Notes: a model not told the origin generated them from the letters alone. A stretch of 64,000 nucleotides of DNA from Sporobacter sp942492735 (GCA_942492735.1 OW818648.1:3906001-3970000); one strand, 5' to 3'; counted from the stretch's first letter, positions 26,468 through 36,150 are shown. Program-made: numbers and translations.

Positions 26468-28534
26468 TCAAACTCTCCTGATGATAGTCAGCTGCTTTTC
26501 AGAACTGACCTGACGGTTGTACGTCGTGAGGATATCGAAAATTTTTGAAATGTTGTTTTTATCAATTTGCTCAAAGTCGCAGCTCCGTTTGATGTCCTCG
26601 AGCCTCTGTTGGCTTAGACCGGCTTTCTCAGACGCTTCGACGATATGATCTCTGACGCTGCCGAGGTCCTCCCAGTCGACGAGGCATGCGTGCGTTCTGG
26701 CTTCTTGGTCCTTGCGGTCGTCATAGGAGGCAACATCGCCCAGCATTTTACGCTCCCAGCCTCTGGCGTAATGAAAGGCATTCCAGCGTCGGTGCTCAGA
26801 ACGACCGAGGTTTTCAAGCAGCAATTCGTTGTTTTTCAGCAGCGCGCCGAACTGCTCTGATGTCAGGACTTCATACCGAACGGCTTTTTCAAGCAGCTTT
26901 TTCTCATCCTCTTCTGATGCCATTTCAAGGCCCATCATGTACAGATATGCGCCGATATAGGATGCAGCGGCGCGGTTTGAGTTTTTATTATGTACGGACA
27001 GTGCAGACCAGTTGGTGCCCCCGTATGCGACCTTATCCACCGTTTTGGCTAAGACATCCATTTCCTCATTGACGATGATCCGATGCGAAAAGAGCGTGTC
27101 GTAGTCTCCGAAGACGTTGATTTTTCCAATGGTCTCTTCTTCTTTCGTGAAAAGCTGGTACTTTTTATCGGTTATATGTGCAGCCAGGACCGGCATGTTA
27201 GCCCGCGCCGCCGCGTTTTTCATCAGATATCTCCTTAAGTCGGATATGACTGTAAAATTAAGGTCGTCGTCGCCTAAACAGGCAATGATATAATCAATAC
27301 CGCCGTTTTTTCTCAGGAGCGCATCGAGCGTTTCATACGTTTTGGCGCTGCCCGGAGCCTCGTTGTAAAAGCTGATGTCGATATCGCGGCAGCTCTGCTT
27401 GTCAAACAGGGCTGGATATTTTTTAACAAATATCCCCATGGCGTCGCCTGTTTGCTTGTCGAGGATTACCGCTTTAAACGCGCTGCCTTCAAATTGACCA
27501 TCGCTGAGCGCCTGACGGAGTATCTGCCTGCCTAAAGATTGAAAGCCGAGAATCACGACGGTGATAACAGGCTTGTGTATGGCATCGTTCGGCAAACCGG
27601 TCTCGGAGTCAAACACCAGTCGCTTATATAGAGGGTGTGCGTCGAACAGAATTCGGGAGGCGAGCTCCTCGTCAGAGAAATAGTTAAAATTGTACTTCTT
27701 TGCCTCAAGCTCTGAAGTGATGGCCGACCTGTCTGTATAGACAAAAATACTATTCAGTTTCACCGGCGAAACCCTGTTGTCGATCACCGCGTCCCAAATC
27801 CCGCTGGCAATACTGAAATTAAGCACGTCACTGTCGGTAAAGGCGAAAAAATACATCCGCTTCCGCCTGTTGGTGAGGCCCGCTTTTAGAAGGGCTTTCA
27901 TGTTCAGCTTATTGCAGGAAAATATCGGCTCGCCCACAATGACAGCGCCCATCTTGCTGATCTTCGCCCGCGACGTCTGGTCTGCGTTTTCATCGATGAA
28001 AACCACAAACCGTTTCGTCTTATCTCGAGGGTCGCAGCTTTTGAGCATGATGCTTTGCCCCAAGCAAAGCGACTTTGTGTTGACGCCGTAAATCACATAT
28101 GTATCGGCAGCATAATGACGAAGCTGCCTGAATTTCGATGCGAGTGTCCTGCCGAAAACGGTCACAGCGGCCATGATGGTGACGAGTACCGCAACAAAAT
28201 GCGTCACCCAAAAGGGAATCATGTAGCCGAATGAACCGAAATAAGCGCCATTCTTCGAGATAACTTCATAAGCGTTCTCACCGCCCAGCATTTGGACTGT
28301 GCTCGCCAGCGCCCGAAACAGACCGCTCATGACGCCGCCGAAGCGCATCGGCTCAGCCGTCCTCATACCGATCAGTATAGGCAAATAACCGACAAGATAG
28401 AGCATGAAGCCGAAAACCAGCGACGGAATGAGGAGAAGGATCTTCAAATCCGGTTCCCGGAATTTTTTCGAAGCGAGATAAATAAGCAGAATGACGACGC
28501 TCAGCGCGCCGGCGATGATATAGGCATACCCCAT
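26468..28534 (-). CDS. Membrane protein with Rossmann and RyR-like domains
   Basis: A 688-aa protein. The first ~150 residues contain about three to four membrane helices (first YAYIIAGALSVVILLIYLA). Two Rossmann-like regions reminiscent of TrkA-N/RCK follow: near 145-300 (TYVIYGVNTKSLCLGQSIM) and near 325-480 (ITVVILGFQSLGRQIL). Near 580-640 is a RyR-like segment (LLLENLGRSEHRRWNAFHYARGW), similar to the repeat in ryanodine receptors and in bacterial conflict and signalling proteins. Role unknown: it could be a ligand-gated membrane effector or a cation-channel-like sensor. The start is ATG 28534 after AAAGGG. TTG 28558 is an alternative. Confidence 0.7.
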   Translation of the reverse strand: MGYAYIIAGALSVVILLIYLASKKFREPDLKILLLIPSLVFGFMLYLVGYLPILIGMRTAEPMRFGGVMSGLFRALASTVQMLGGENAYEVISKNGAYFGSFGYMIPFWVTHFVAVLVTIMAAVTVFGRTLASKFRQLRHYAADTYVIYGVNTKSLCLGQSIMLKSCDPRDKTKRFVVFIDENADQTSRAKISKMGAVIVGEPIFSCNKLNMKALLKAGLTNRRKRMYFFAFTDSDVLNFSIASGIWDAVIDNRVSPVKLNSIFVYTDRSAITSELEAKKYNFNYFSDEELASRILFDAHPLYKRLVFDSETGLPNDAIHKPVITVVILGFQSLGRQILRQALSDGQFEGSAFKAVILDKQTGDAMGIFVKKYPALFDKQSCRDIDISFYNEAPGSAKTYETLDALLRKNGGIDYIIACLGDDDLNFTVISDLRRYLMKNAAARANMPVLAAHITDKKYQLFTKEEETIGKINVFGDYDTLFSHRIIVNEEMDVLAKTVDKVAYGGTNWSALSVHNKNSNRAAASYIGAYLYMMGLEMASEEDEKKLLEKAVRYEVLTSEQFGALLKNNELLLENLGRSEHRRWNAFHYARGWERKMLGDVASYDDRKDQEARTHACLVDWEDLGSVRDHIVEASEKAGLSQQRLEDIKRSCDFEQIDKNNISKIFDILTTYNRQVSSEKQLTIIRRV

Positions 28535-28639
28535 GTGCGAACCCTTTCTACTGACCAATGCTTCAACAGCAAACGGCTATTTTTCTATATACTCGATATT
28601 AACATAGTCGTCCTAAGAAATGAAGAGACCTGTTCAACA

Positions 28640-28677
28640 AAAACCGCAGGAATCCGTGACCGGTCCTGCGGTTTTTT
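28640..28677 (-). terminator. Terminator at the end of the rnf operon
   Basis: Stem AAAACCGCAGG / CCTGCGGTTTT with an internal ACCGGT/CCGGT loop segment, 27 nt after the rnfB stop on the minus strand. A/T runs on both sides make it potentially bidirectional. Confidence 0.8.
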
Positions 28678-28703
28678 AGCATCTTATTGGGCTTGTACTT
28701 ATA

Positions 28704-29513
28704 TTAACTGTTGACCCTGTGGTAGTCGCGCAGTGAGATGCAGCGGACGGGGCAGACCTCGGCGCAGCGGCCGCAGTCGGTGCACTTTTCGTAATCGATT
28801 TTTGCTAGGTTGTTTTCGACGACAATTGCTTGGACTGGGCATTCCTTTTCGCACTTTTTGCAGGCGATGCAGCCGCTGGTGCATTTCTTGCGGGTGATTG
28901 CGCCCTTATCCAAACTGCTGCACAGGATCGCTGTTTTAATTGTGTCTCTTTCAACCGTAATGATTTTGTTTGGACAGGCTGCGACGCACATCATACAGCC
29001 GGTGCATTTGCGCGTATCGACACGAGCGATACCGTTTTCGATGCAGATCGCACCGTATTGGCACACCACAGCGCAGTCGCCGTAGCCGATGCAGCCGTAA
29101 GCGCAGAGTCCCTTGCCTCCGAACAGCTTGGCGGCGGCGCAGGTCTTGATACCCTGATAGTCGATCCGGTCATGCGTCGCGTCACAATCTCCGCCGCAAT
29201 GGATGACAGAGATCTTTTCCGCGACATTTTCAAACGCGACGCCGAGAATGGCGCTCAGCTGCTTTGAGACGGTGTCCCCGCCAGGGATGCAGAGATTCGT
29301 TTTAACGTTGGACTCCTCCGCGAGTGCGGCGGCGTAACCGTCGCAGCCCGGATAACCGCAGGCGCCGCAGTTGGCGCCGGGGAGCGCAGCGCGCAGGTCG
29401 ACGACATGCTCGTCAACCTTGACCGCCATAAGCTTAGAGGCTGCCGCGAGCATCACGGCGCATATGACGCCGATGATCGTGACGGAGAGGATGGACAATA
29501 CAATAATGTTCAA
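28704..29513 (-). CDS. rnfB: Rnf electron transport complex subunit B
   Basis: A 269-aa iron-sulfur subunit of the ferredoxin:NAD+ oxidoreductase that couples electron transfer to Na+ or H+ export. An N-terminal membrane helix is followed by the Fe-S motif GANCGACGYPGCDGYA, and then by multiple [4Fe-4S] ferredoxin-type motifs (CTGCMMCVAACP, CIACKKCEKECP, CTDCGRCAEVCP). It probably receives electrons from reduced ferredoxin. It is the last gene of rnfCDGEAB and lies 12 nt after rnfA. A terminator follows. Confidence 0.97.
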   Translation of the reverse strand: MNIIVLSILSVTIIGVICAVMLAAASKLMAVKVDEHVVDLRAALPGANCGACGYPGCDGYAAALAEESNVKTNLCIPGGDTVSKQLSAILGVAFENVAEKISVIHCGGDCDATHDRIDYQGIKTCAAAKLFGGKGLCAYGCIGYGDCAVVCQYGAICIENGIARVDTRKCTGCMMCVAACPNKIITVERDTIKTAILCSSLDKGAITRKKCTSGCIACKKCEKECPVQAIVVENNLAKIDYEKCTDCGRCAEVCPVRCISLRDYHRVNS

Positions 29514-29525
29514 ATCAGCGCCCCC

Positions 29526-30125
29526 CTAACCGAACAGGTTTTCGATAACGCCGTTGAAGCCGAAGAAGGCAAGCGACAGTATCGCGGCTGAAATGAGCGT
29601 CAGCGGAAGACCTTCAAACGACTTCGGCGGTTCACTGGCTTCGGTGTGTCCGCGGACGCCCGAGAAGATTACCATGGCGAGCAGGAATCCGAGGCCTGAG
29701 CCAAACGAGTTGACCATTGCTTCGGCGAAGGTATAGCCTTTATCAATATTCGCAATCGTCACACCGAGGACGGCACAGTTCGTCGTGATCAGCGGCAGGT
29801 AGACGCCGAGGGCTGTATAAAGTGCCGGTATATATTTTTTAAGCGCGATCTCAACAAGCTGAACAAGCGCGGCAATGACGAGGATGAAGACAATCGTCTG
29901 CAGGTAGCCAAGCCCATTCGCGTCAAGCAGATACGTCTGGATCGGCCATGTGACGGCAGTGGCGAGGAGCATAACAAATATGACGGCGACGCTCATGCCG
30001 GTGGCGTTCTTTAGATCCTTCGATACGCCGAGGAACGGGCAGATACCTAGAAACTGCCGCAGGACGTAGTTGTTGACGAGCACCGCGCTCATCAGGATGA
30101 CGATCAGCGCTCTGAAATCCGTCAT
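29526..30125 (-). CDS. rnfA: Rnf complex subunit A
   Basis: A 199-aa integral membrane subunit with six helices, homologous to RnfE and to NqrE. Family hallmarks are NNYVLRQFLGICPFLGVS near the start and LITTNCAVLGVTI in the middle, including the conserved Cys residues that bind the intramembrane Fe-S centre. It overlaps rnfE by 4 nt. Confidence 0.96.
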   Translation of the reverse strand: MTDFRALIVILMSAVLVNNYVLRQFLGICPFLGVSKDLKNATGMSVAVIFVMLLATAVTWPIQTYLLDANGLGYLQTIVFILVIAALVQLVEIALKKYIPALYTALGVYLPLITTNCAVLGVTIANIDKGYTFAEAMVNSFGSGLGFLLAMVIFSGVRGHTEASEPPKSFEGLPLTLISAAILSLAFFGFNGVIENLFG

Positions 30126-30805
30126 GCTTTGTCACCTCCCGTTTCGCACGAGATCTTGCCGCATGCTGAAGCCGACGGGCAGCCGGCACAACCGAACTCT
30201 GTCTTCTTTATGCCCTTGCCCTTTGTTATTTTGTTGACGAGGGCGATCATGCACCCGAAGATGACGAAACCGCCGGGGGCCATCGTCAGGATCGATATAT
30301 TGTTCTGTGACAGGACAGGCAATGCGATGCCGAACCATGTGCCGCTGCCGAATATCTCGCGGATCGATGCCATGACGAGGAGCGTCAACGTAAAGCCGAT
30401 GCCCATTCCAATACCGTCGAGCGCGGAATTAACCACGGTATTTTTATTGGCATACATTTCGGCGCGGCCTAAAATAATGCAGTTGACGACGATCAGCGGC
30501 AGATAAATGCCGAGCGCCTCATAGAGAGAATACGCAAACGCTTCGACGACCATCTGAACAATCGTGACGAAGCCGGCAATCAAAACGATGTAACACGGAA
30601 TTCTGACCTTATCGGGTATCACTTTGCGGAGCAGCGAGATTGCCATGTTGGAGCAGACCAGAACGGCTGTGGCGGCGATGCCCATGCCGATGGCATTTGA
30701 CGCCTGTGTCGAGACGGCAAGTGTCGGACACGTGCCCAGGACGAGTACGAGCACGGGGTTCTCTTTGATAATGCCTCTTGTGAGATTGGCTAATCTTCCC
30801 ATCAC
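30122..30805 (-). CDS. rnfE: Rnf complex subunit E
   Basis: A 227-aa membrane subunit paralogous to RnfA. Hallmarks are NPVLVLVLGTCPTLAVSTQASNA in short form, LIVVNCIILGRAEMYA and a hydrophobic six-helix profile. The C-terminus carries extra cysteines (EFGCAGCPSASACGK), a tail that not all RnfE proteins have. It overlaps both rnfG and rnfA by 4 nt, so translation is coupled. Confidence 0.95.
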   Translation of the reverse strand: MMGRLANLTRGIIKENPVLVLVLGTCPTLAVSTQASNAIGMGIAATAVLVCSNMAISLLRKVIPDKVRIPCYIVLIAGFVTIVQMVVEAFAYSLYEALGIYLPLIVVNCIILGRAEMYANKNTVVNSALDGIGMGIGFTLTLLVMASIREIFGSGTWFGIALPVLSQNNISILTMAPGGFVIFGCMIALVNKITKGKGIKKTEFGCAGCPSASACGKISCETGGDKA

Positions 30806-31323
30806 TGCACCCCCTTCACAATTTCATATGCCGCAAAGGCATCTTTAATGGCGCCAATATAGGCTTTGCTCGAGATTGTCGCGCCGGTAATAGCGTCGAC
30901 ACCGTCAAGCGCTGCGTCCTTGCCCGGGAACTGCCCGGCAAAAGGTTCTTCCGTTATTTTCGTACCGAGACCTTTTGTCTCCGTCAGCGCCAGCGTCTTT
31001 GTCGCGATAATTTTACCGTCGGGACCGAGGCCGCAGATGATATCGATCTCACCGCCGTAGCCGCCTGCTGTGAGCATAAAGATAAAGCCGACATTGTTTG
31101 TTGTTTTATAAACTTCCGTTACCGTTTTCGGAAGGCCGTCAACGGTCATCAGTTCAAAGCCTTCGGCGGAGGCAATGACCTCGCTGCGGGCCGCTTCGGC
31201 GCGTTCTGCCGCTGCCTTGGTGATGACAGGCTCTGTGAAATTATTCGTAACCGCGAGTGCCGCAGAGATGAACAGGCACATGAGCGTCAGCACCACGATG
31301 GGCAGTACAAAATCTTTTTTCAT
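30802..31323 (-). CDS. rnfG: Rnf complex subunit G (flavoprotein)
   Basis: A 173-aa periplasm-facing flavoprotein with one N-terminal helix and an FMN-binding domain. The flavinylation motif is DAITGATISSKA, with FMN attached through phosphate to the Thr of the GAT segment. It passes electrons between RnfD/RnfC and the membrane subunits. It overlaps rnfD and rnfE by 4 nt. Confidence 0.95.
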   Translation of the reverse strand: MKKDFVLPIVVLTLMCLFISAALAVTNNFTEPVITKAAAERAEAARSEVIASAEGFELMTVDGLPKTVTEVYKTTNNVGFIFMLTAGGYGGEIDIICGLGPDGKIIATKTLALTETKGLGTKITEEPFAGQFPGKDAALDGVDAITGATISSKAYIGAIKDAFAAYEIVKGVQ

Positions 31324-32240
31324 GATTTAATCCCCCCAAACGCGCGTCGGAGTGTCGCCTTGTTGATGTAGGGGACGAGAATGTTCATGATGAGTATTGA
31401 GTAGGAAACGCCCTCCGGATAACTGCCGTAAGCGCGGATTAAAACAGTGAGGCAGCCGGCGCCGAAGGCGAATATCAGGCGCCCCCAGTTCGTTTGAGGG
31501 GACGTGACGTAGTCGGTCGCCATAAAGAACGCGCCGAGGAAGAGTCCGCCGGAGAATATCTGATAAGTCGGCTCTTTGCCAAGCAGCGCTGTCAGAACAA
31601 AAACCGTTGCGATAAACGTCACCGGAATATGCCACGAGATGACGCGGCGGATCATCAGATAAATGCCGCCGAGGAGGAGCGCCGCGGCGCTTGTTTCGCC
31701 CAGGCAGCCGCCGCGTATGCCGAGGAACATGTTCATCAGCGGCGGCAGCGCGTCAATATCACCCTTCTTAATGAGGGCCAAGGGCGTCGCGCCCGATACC
31801 ATGTCGGGTGGTATGACCCAGGTCGTCATCGTGACGGAAAATGCGAGGAACATCACTATTCTGGCGGTGATGGCGGGATTCGCGAAATTCTTGCCGAGCC
31901 CGCCGAACAGCTGCTTGACGAGGATAATCGCCACGATGCTGCCGAACATCGCCTGCCAAACCGGAATGCCGACCGGGAGGTTATACGCCAGAAGAATACC
32001 CGTGATGACAGCCGACAGGTCTCTGACGGTGTCTGGCTTTTTCATCAGCTTTTCGTAAACATATTCGCTGAGAACACACGTCGCCACGCAGACGGCGACA
32101 ATGAGTGCCGCGCGCGGACCGAAAATCCAGACGGCGGCGACGAATGCCGGTACAAGGGCAATGATCACATCAAGCATGATGCGGTTTGTTGACATACGGT
32201 CACGGATATGGGGCGACGCGGATATCGTCAAATTGCTCAT
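31320..32240 (-). CDS. rnfD: Rnf complex subunit D
   Basis: A 306-aa membrane subunit of the NqrB/RnfD family. It has about nine or ten helices, and the motif MVSGATPLA carries the Thr that holds covalent FMN. The start is ATG 32240, overlapping the rnfC stop by one base set (ATGA-type) with AAGGAGG upstream. A further in-frame start at 32378 would lie inside rnfC. Confidence 0.96.
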   Translation of the reverse strand: MSNLTISASPHIRDRMSTNRIMLDVIIALVPAFVAAVWIFGPRAALIVAVCVATCVLSEYVYEKLMKKPDTVRDLSAVITGILLAYNLPVGIPVWQAMFGSIVAIILVKQLFGGLGKNFANPAITARIVMFLAFSVTMTTWVIPPDMVSGATPLALIKKGDIDALPPLMNMFLGIRGGCLGETSAAALLLGGIYLMIRRVISWHIPVTFIATVFVLTALLGKEPTYQIFSGGLFLGAFFMATDYVTSPQTNWGRLIFAFGAGCLTVLIRAYGSYPEGVSYSILIMNILVPYINKATLRRAFGGIKS

Positions 32241-33586
32241 TTTGCCGCCTCCTTCTTTGCTTTTTTCTCTGATGCTGCCTTTTGGGCCGTTTGATAATCT
32301 CTCAGCATGGCTTTTGACAGCTTCATCACGTGCACCAACCGCCGTTTCGCGGGGCAGGTAAACGCGCAGCAGCCGCATTCCATGCAGATATTCACCTTAT
32401 ATTTTTCTAAAAGCTCCGGCTTATTGAGCTTATAGGCCGTTTCAATGCTGAACGGCATAAGCTTCAGCGGGCAGCGGGAAACGCATCGGCCGCAGCGGAT
32501 GCACGCTGTCTCCTCCGGCGTCCTTGCGTCCTTCTCGTTAAAAGCCAGCACCGCGTTGGTGCTTTTGAGCACCGGAAGGCTCAAATCCGGTATCGCGATG
32601 CCCATCATCGGGCCGCCGTACAACACCTTTTTCGCCTCTTCACTGAAGCCGCCGCAGTATTCAAAGAGCGCGCTGACCGGCGTTCCGATGGGGGCGATGA
32701 CGTTTTTCGGCTCTTTAACGGCCGAGCCGTCAACGGTAATGCATTTGGAAACGAGCGGCATGCCGGTACTGATGTACCGGGCAATCGTTGCGACCGTTGT
32801 GCAGTTGAGGACGATCACGCCAACATCAAGCGGGAGCTTGCCTTCCGGCACGATACGGCCTGTGATGTTATAAATCAGCACTTTTTCGCCGCCCTGTGGA
32901 TACATGGCCGACAGCGTCCGAACCTCAATAGCATTGTCTCCGGCGGAAAATTCCTTCATCTTTTTAATGGGCAAAGGCTTGTTGTCCTCAATGGCGATGA
33001 CGACATTCTGTGTCCCGAGGTATTTTTTTATGAGATGCGCGCCAGCCCAGACAAGGCCTGCATCGTCGATCATCGTTCGCGTATCCGAGGTGATAAAAGG
33101 CTCACACTCAGCCCCATTAATAATGATATAGTCTATTTTGCTCGGGTCGTTCACCTTAAGCTTCGCCGCCGTCGGGAAGCCCGCGCCGCCGAGCCCCACC
33201 GCGCCGCTTTCTCTGACGGCATTGATGAACTCGTCCGCGTTCGTTACAACAGGCGGTTTGAGCAATTCATACGGCGTCTGGTTTCCGTCGGAAACGATGA
33301 CGACCGCCGTAGATCGCATCCCGTTCGCGCCTTCAAACGCTTCAACACTTTTGACCTTGCCGGAAACACTCGCGTAAACGGGCGACGAAACAAAGCCGGA
33401 CGCCTCGGCGATCAGCTGCCCGACCTTGACCTCGTCACCGGGGTTCACAACAGGCTTTGAGGGTGCACCGATATGCATTGACATCGGCAGCACAACCTCT
33501 GCCGGTACCGGAATGTGTTCCGGCACGCAGTCTTCGGTTTTCTTAAGATGCGGCACATGCACGCCGCTTAGCTTTCTCAAAATCAT
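32237..33586 (-). CDS. rnfC: Rnf complex subunit C (NADH/ferredoxin module)
   Basis: A 449-aa soluble subunit, first in the operon. The N-terminal region resembles the NADH/FMN-binding 51-kDa subunit of complex I (GLGGAGFPTAAKL, IINGAECEPFI) with a SLBB-type segment. Near residues 365-420 lie two [4Fe-4S] motifs (CIRCGRCVSRCP and CMECGCCAFTCP). It is the NAD+-reducing site. The order C-D-G-E-A-B is the clostridial/acetogen arrangement. Confidence 0.97.
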   Translation of the reverse strand: MILRKLSGVHVPHLKKTEDCVPEHIPVPAEVVLPMSMHIGAPSKPVVNPGDEVKVGQLIAEASGFVSSPVYASVSGKVKSVEAFEGANGMRSTAVVIVSDGNQTPYELLKPPVVTNADEFINAVRESGAVGLGGAGFPTAAKLKVNDPSKIDYIIINGAECEPFITSDTRTMIDDAGLVWAGAHLIKKYLGTQNVVIAIEDNKPLPIKKMKEFSAGDNAIEVRTLSAMYPQGGEKVLIYNITGRIVPEGKLPLDVGVIVLNCTTVATIARYISTGMPLVSKCITVDGSAVKEPKNVIAPIGTPVSALFEYCGGFSEEAKKVLYGGPMMGIAIPDLSLPVLKSTNAVLAFNEKDARTPEETACIRCGRCVSRCPLKLMPFSIETAYKLNKPELLEKYKVNICMECGCCAFTCPAKRRLVHVMKLSKAMLRDYQTAQKAASEKKAKKEAAK

Positions 33587-33636
33587 TAACTCCCCTTTTC
33601 GGAAATCTCAGGCCATAAAGCTTCAGTACAATATTA

Positions 33637-33683
33637 ATACTACATCTCATTAACTCTCTCAGCAAGTTTTATGTCTATAGACA
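33637..33683 (-). promoter_or_regulatory. Possible rnf promoter with upstream palindrome
   Basis: On the minus strand, TTGCTG (33660-33665), a 17-nt spacer and TAGTAT (33637-33642). Directly upstream is a perfect 12-bp palindrome TGTCTATAGACA (33672-33683) that could bind a regulator. The -35 is weak. The rest of the 299-nt gap before the next gene holds only a terminator. Confidence 0.4.
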
Positions 33684-33837
33684 AATTTACAGAATTATTG
33701 ACGATTTGTATATAAAAAATAGATATAATAATGTGGTAAGTTTATGTATGAATGGTATTAATATTAAGGATATCCATACATAATCCAATACATAGCGGAC
33801 AATGCGCAGATTTATCATATAACATAAAAAAAAGTTC

Positions 33838-33859
33838 GTCTGTTGCAAAAACAACAGAC
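33838..33859 (-). terminator. Terminator of the DUF1295 gene
   Basis: Stem GTCTGTTG / CAACAGAC with a 6-nt loop, then a run of T on the minus strand (the A run at 33826-33833), 27 nt beyond the gene's stop. Confidence 0.75.
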
Positions 33860-33885
33860 CAACGCAATAACTGCGTGTGACTTAT

Positions 33886-34785
33886 TCACGCTTCCGCTTT
33901 TTCCTTCAGGATATTCGATAGCCTCGGCAGCAGCATACCGGTGCGGTCTTTATAGTCTTTATACTCCGGTTTGTTATCTATCTGCCGTGACTCCATCAGT
34001 GGGATGCTGATAAACACGAACATTAGTGTATTTATCAGCGGCCCGATTATATAAAGCCAAAGAGAAGGTGCGGAGAAAAACATCATGAGGTAAACGCCCC
34101 ACCACATCAATATTTCACCCAGATAATTGGGGTGTCTTGAGTATTTCCAGATGCCGGTTCGGTTTACACGTCCTGAATTGGCTGGGTCTCGCCTGAACAA
34201 GCGCATATGTGTATCGGACTTGTGTTGTAAAAACACGGCGAACAGGCTGATAAGCATGCTGATAACGATGCCAAAATTCACGAATGTAAAGTTTAAGACG
34301 AACTCAAACACGGGCACTAACACAAAAAATACGACGAGTGTCGGAAACAAATGGATACCGAAAAGATTGATCAGCGGCCACAGTCTGGGATGCACTTGCC
34401 TCAGCTGCGCGTAACGCCAATCCTGTATTTGAAGGCTCTTAAAGGTCGTCGACCAATGGGCGGTCAACCGAATACCCCAAATCAGAATGATACCGGTCAT
34501 AAGAAAAACGCCGGTATTGAGGATACCCAGATGCAGTTCGCCAAGCAGCAGCAGAACAATTGGCGCAACGCTCCAGTACGGATCATAAACTGAAGAATTA
34601 TTCAATATGATGCTCATCAACCAGACGAACAGAGTTCCTGCGATATCTGCGGCAAAAAGCTGAGGAAACAGTCCTGCCCAACGAAACTGACGAGAGACGA
34701 GGATGATGATCAGCGTTGCTATTATGTAAACTAAATACAGCGCGATGAATCCAATAGTTCGAGACGTGCGGAAGTGATGACGCAT
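33886..34785 (-). CDS. DUF1295 / isoprenylcysteine-methyltransferase-like membrane protein
   Basis: A 299-aa membrane protein with about seven helices and the signature GIWKYSRHPNYLGEILMWWGVYL near residues 225-250. That signature is shared by DUF1295, the steroid 5-alpha-reductase C-terminal fold and ICMT-type enzymes, where it forms the cofactor-binding site. Bacterial members are uncharacterised; lipid reduction or methylation is plausible. It has AGGAGGGG upstream of the ATG, its own terminator, and is divergent from uvsE. Confidence 0.8.
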   Translation of the reverse strand: MRHHFRTSRTIGFIALYLVYIIATLIIILVSRQFRWAGLFPQLFAADIAGTLFVWLMSIILNNSSVYDPYWSVAPIVLLLLGELHLGILNTGVFLMTGIILIWGIRLTAHWSTTFKSLQIQDWRYAQLRQVHPRLWPLINLFGIHLFPTLVVFFVLVPVFEFVLNFTFVNFGIVISMLISLFAVFLQHKSDTHMRLFRRDPANSGRVNRTGIWKYSRHPNYLGEILMWWGVYLMMFFSAPSLWLYIIGPLINTLMFVFISIPLMESRQIDNKPEYKDYKDRTGMLLPRLSNILKEKAEA

Positions 34786-34893
34786 GTTGCCCCTCCTGTT
34801 CTCACGGGTGAATGTTGATGTTTTACATTATATTACACTAAGATTCATGCATTATGTGGTATGATGTAGAAAAGCTTTGCAGCGAGGTGTTTT

Positions 34894-36150
34894 ATGCGTA
34901 TTGGTTATGCCTGCCTAACCGTCGGGGTTCCTTATACGGACTTTAAAAGCTGTGTCCTCAAAAACGTGAGCGACGAGAGATTGACCGGAGTAATTGCGCA
35001 TAATCTCGATGCGTTTGAAGTTATTGTTGATTATAATATAGACAACGGCATTCATCTTTTCAGAATCAGTTCGGATTTGATTCCGTTTGGGTCTAGTCCA
35101 GTGAATACGCTTTCTTGGTGGGATTTGTTCGATAATCGTTTGAAAGCAATTGGAAGAAAAATCAAGGAAAGCGGTATGCGTGTTTCCATGCACCCGGGTC
35201 AATATACTGTGATCAACTCACCGCATATAGATGTCGTCAGTCGGGCGCTCGATGACCTGGCGTATCATACGCGTTTTATGGACACGCTTGGAACAGATCC
35301 GACGAATAAAATCATTTTGCATATTGGCGGCGTGTATGGCGATAAACGCACTGCCGCTGAGCGATTTATTCAGACTTATCGAGACTTGGATGCAACAATA
35401 AAGCAACGCCTTGTGATTGAAAATGATGATAAATCGTATCACATCGGCGATGTGCTTGAGCTCGGCGCAAAGCTCGGTATTCCCGTTGTCTACGACAATT
35501 TGCATAATACAGTCAACAGCTGTGACCGGTCTCGAAGCGACGCCTTTTGGATAGATAACTGCGCACAGACATGGCATGAGCAAGACGGCACGCAAAAAAT
35601 TCATTACGCGCAGCAGGACCCTCTAAAGCAAGCGGGATCGCACGCGGCAACCATATCAATCGAGCCATTCATGGAATTCTATTCAAGCCTTGGTGCATCG
35701 CAGCCTGACATCATGCTCGAAGTAAAAGACAAAAATCTATCCGCCGTTAAATGCATCAATTGCACGGCAGAGAATAAAAAAATCAAAACGCTTGAGCTTG
35801 AATGGAGCCGGTATAAATATACGGTTCTGGAAAGAGCGCCGGAGGCTTATCGTCAGATTCGGATATTGCTTCGAAATAAGAGTGATTATCCGGCCGTGCC
35901 CTTTTACAATTTGCTCCAGACCGCCCTCGCGCAGGAGGCGTCCCGAGGCAGCAGCGTGAATGCCGCTTTGCATGTTTGGGGTTATTTTAAGGGTAAGGCG
36001 TCCGAAAAAGAAAAGATCGGCTTTTTAAAGCGTATTGAGGGACTGAAAACCGGTACAATAACTTCCGGAACCCTTAAGCACCTGTTATGGAAAATGGCAG
36101 TGACGTATCAGCAGAACTACCTGTTGGATTCTTATTATTTTATGTTATAA
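34894..36150 (+). CDS. uvsE: UV DNA damage endonuclease
   Basis: A 418-aa TIM-barrel endonuclease of the UVDE family, which nicks DNA 5' of UV photoproducts and starts an alternative excision repair. The diagnostic blocks are MRIGYACLTVGVP at the start, MHPGQYTVINSP, IILHIGGVYGDK, LVIENDDKSYHIGDVLEL and VVYDNLHN. They carry the His/Glu/Asp metal ligands. The length is larger than the roughly 300-residue core. The C-terminal ~110 residues are an extension seen in some Firmicute homologues. GAGGTG precedes the ATG. Confidence 0.93.
   Translation: MRIGYACLTVGVPYTDFKSCVLKNVSDERLTGVIAHNLDAFEVIVDYNIDNGIHLFRISSDLIPFGSSPVNTLSWWDLFDNRLKAIGRKIKESGMRVSMHPGQYTVINSPHIDVVSRALDDLAYHTRFMDTLGTDPTNKIILHIGGVYGDKRTAAERFIQTYRDLDATIKQRLVIENDDKSYHIGDVLELGAKLGIPVVYDNLHNTVNSCDRSRSDAFWIDNCAQTWHEQDGTQKIHYAQQDPLKQAGSHAATISIEPFMEFYSSLGASQPDIMLEVKDKNLSAVKCINCTAENKKIKTLELEWSRYKYTVLERAPEAYRQIRILLRNKSDYPAVPFYNLLQTALAQEASRGSSVNAALHVWGYFKGKASEKEKIGFLKRIEGLKTGTITSGTLKHLLWKMAVTYQQNYLLDSYYFML

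Noticed and set aside
31494..32192. Plus-strand open frame in the rnf region
   Set aside because: Antisense to rnfD, composition like a shadow frame.
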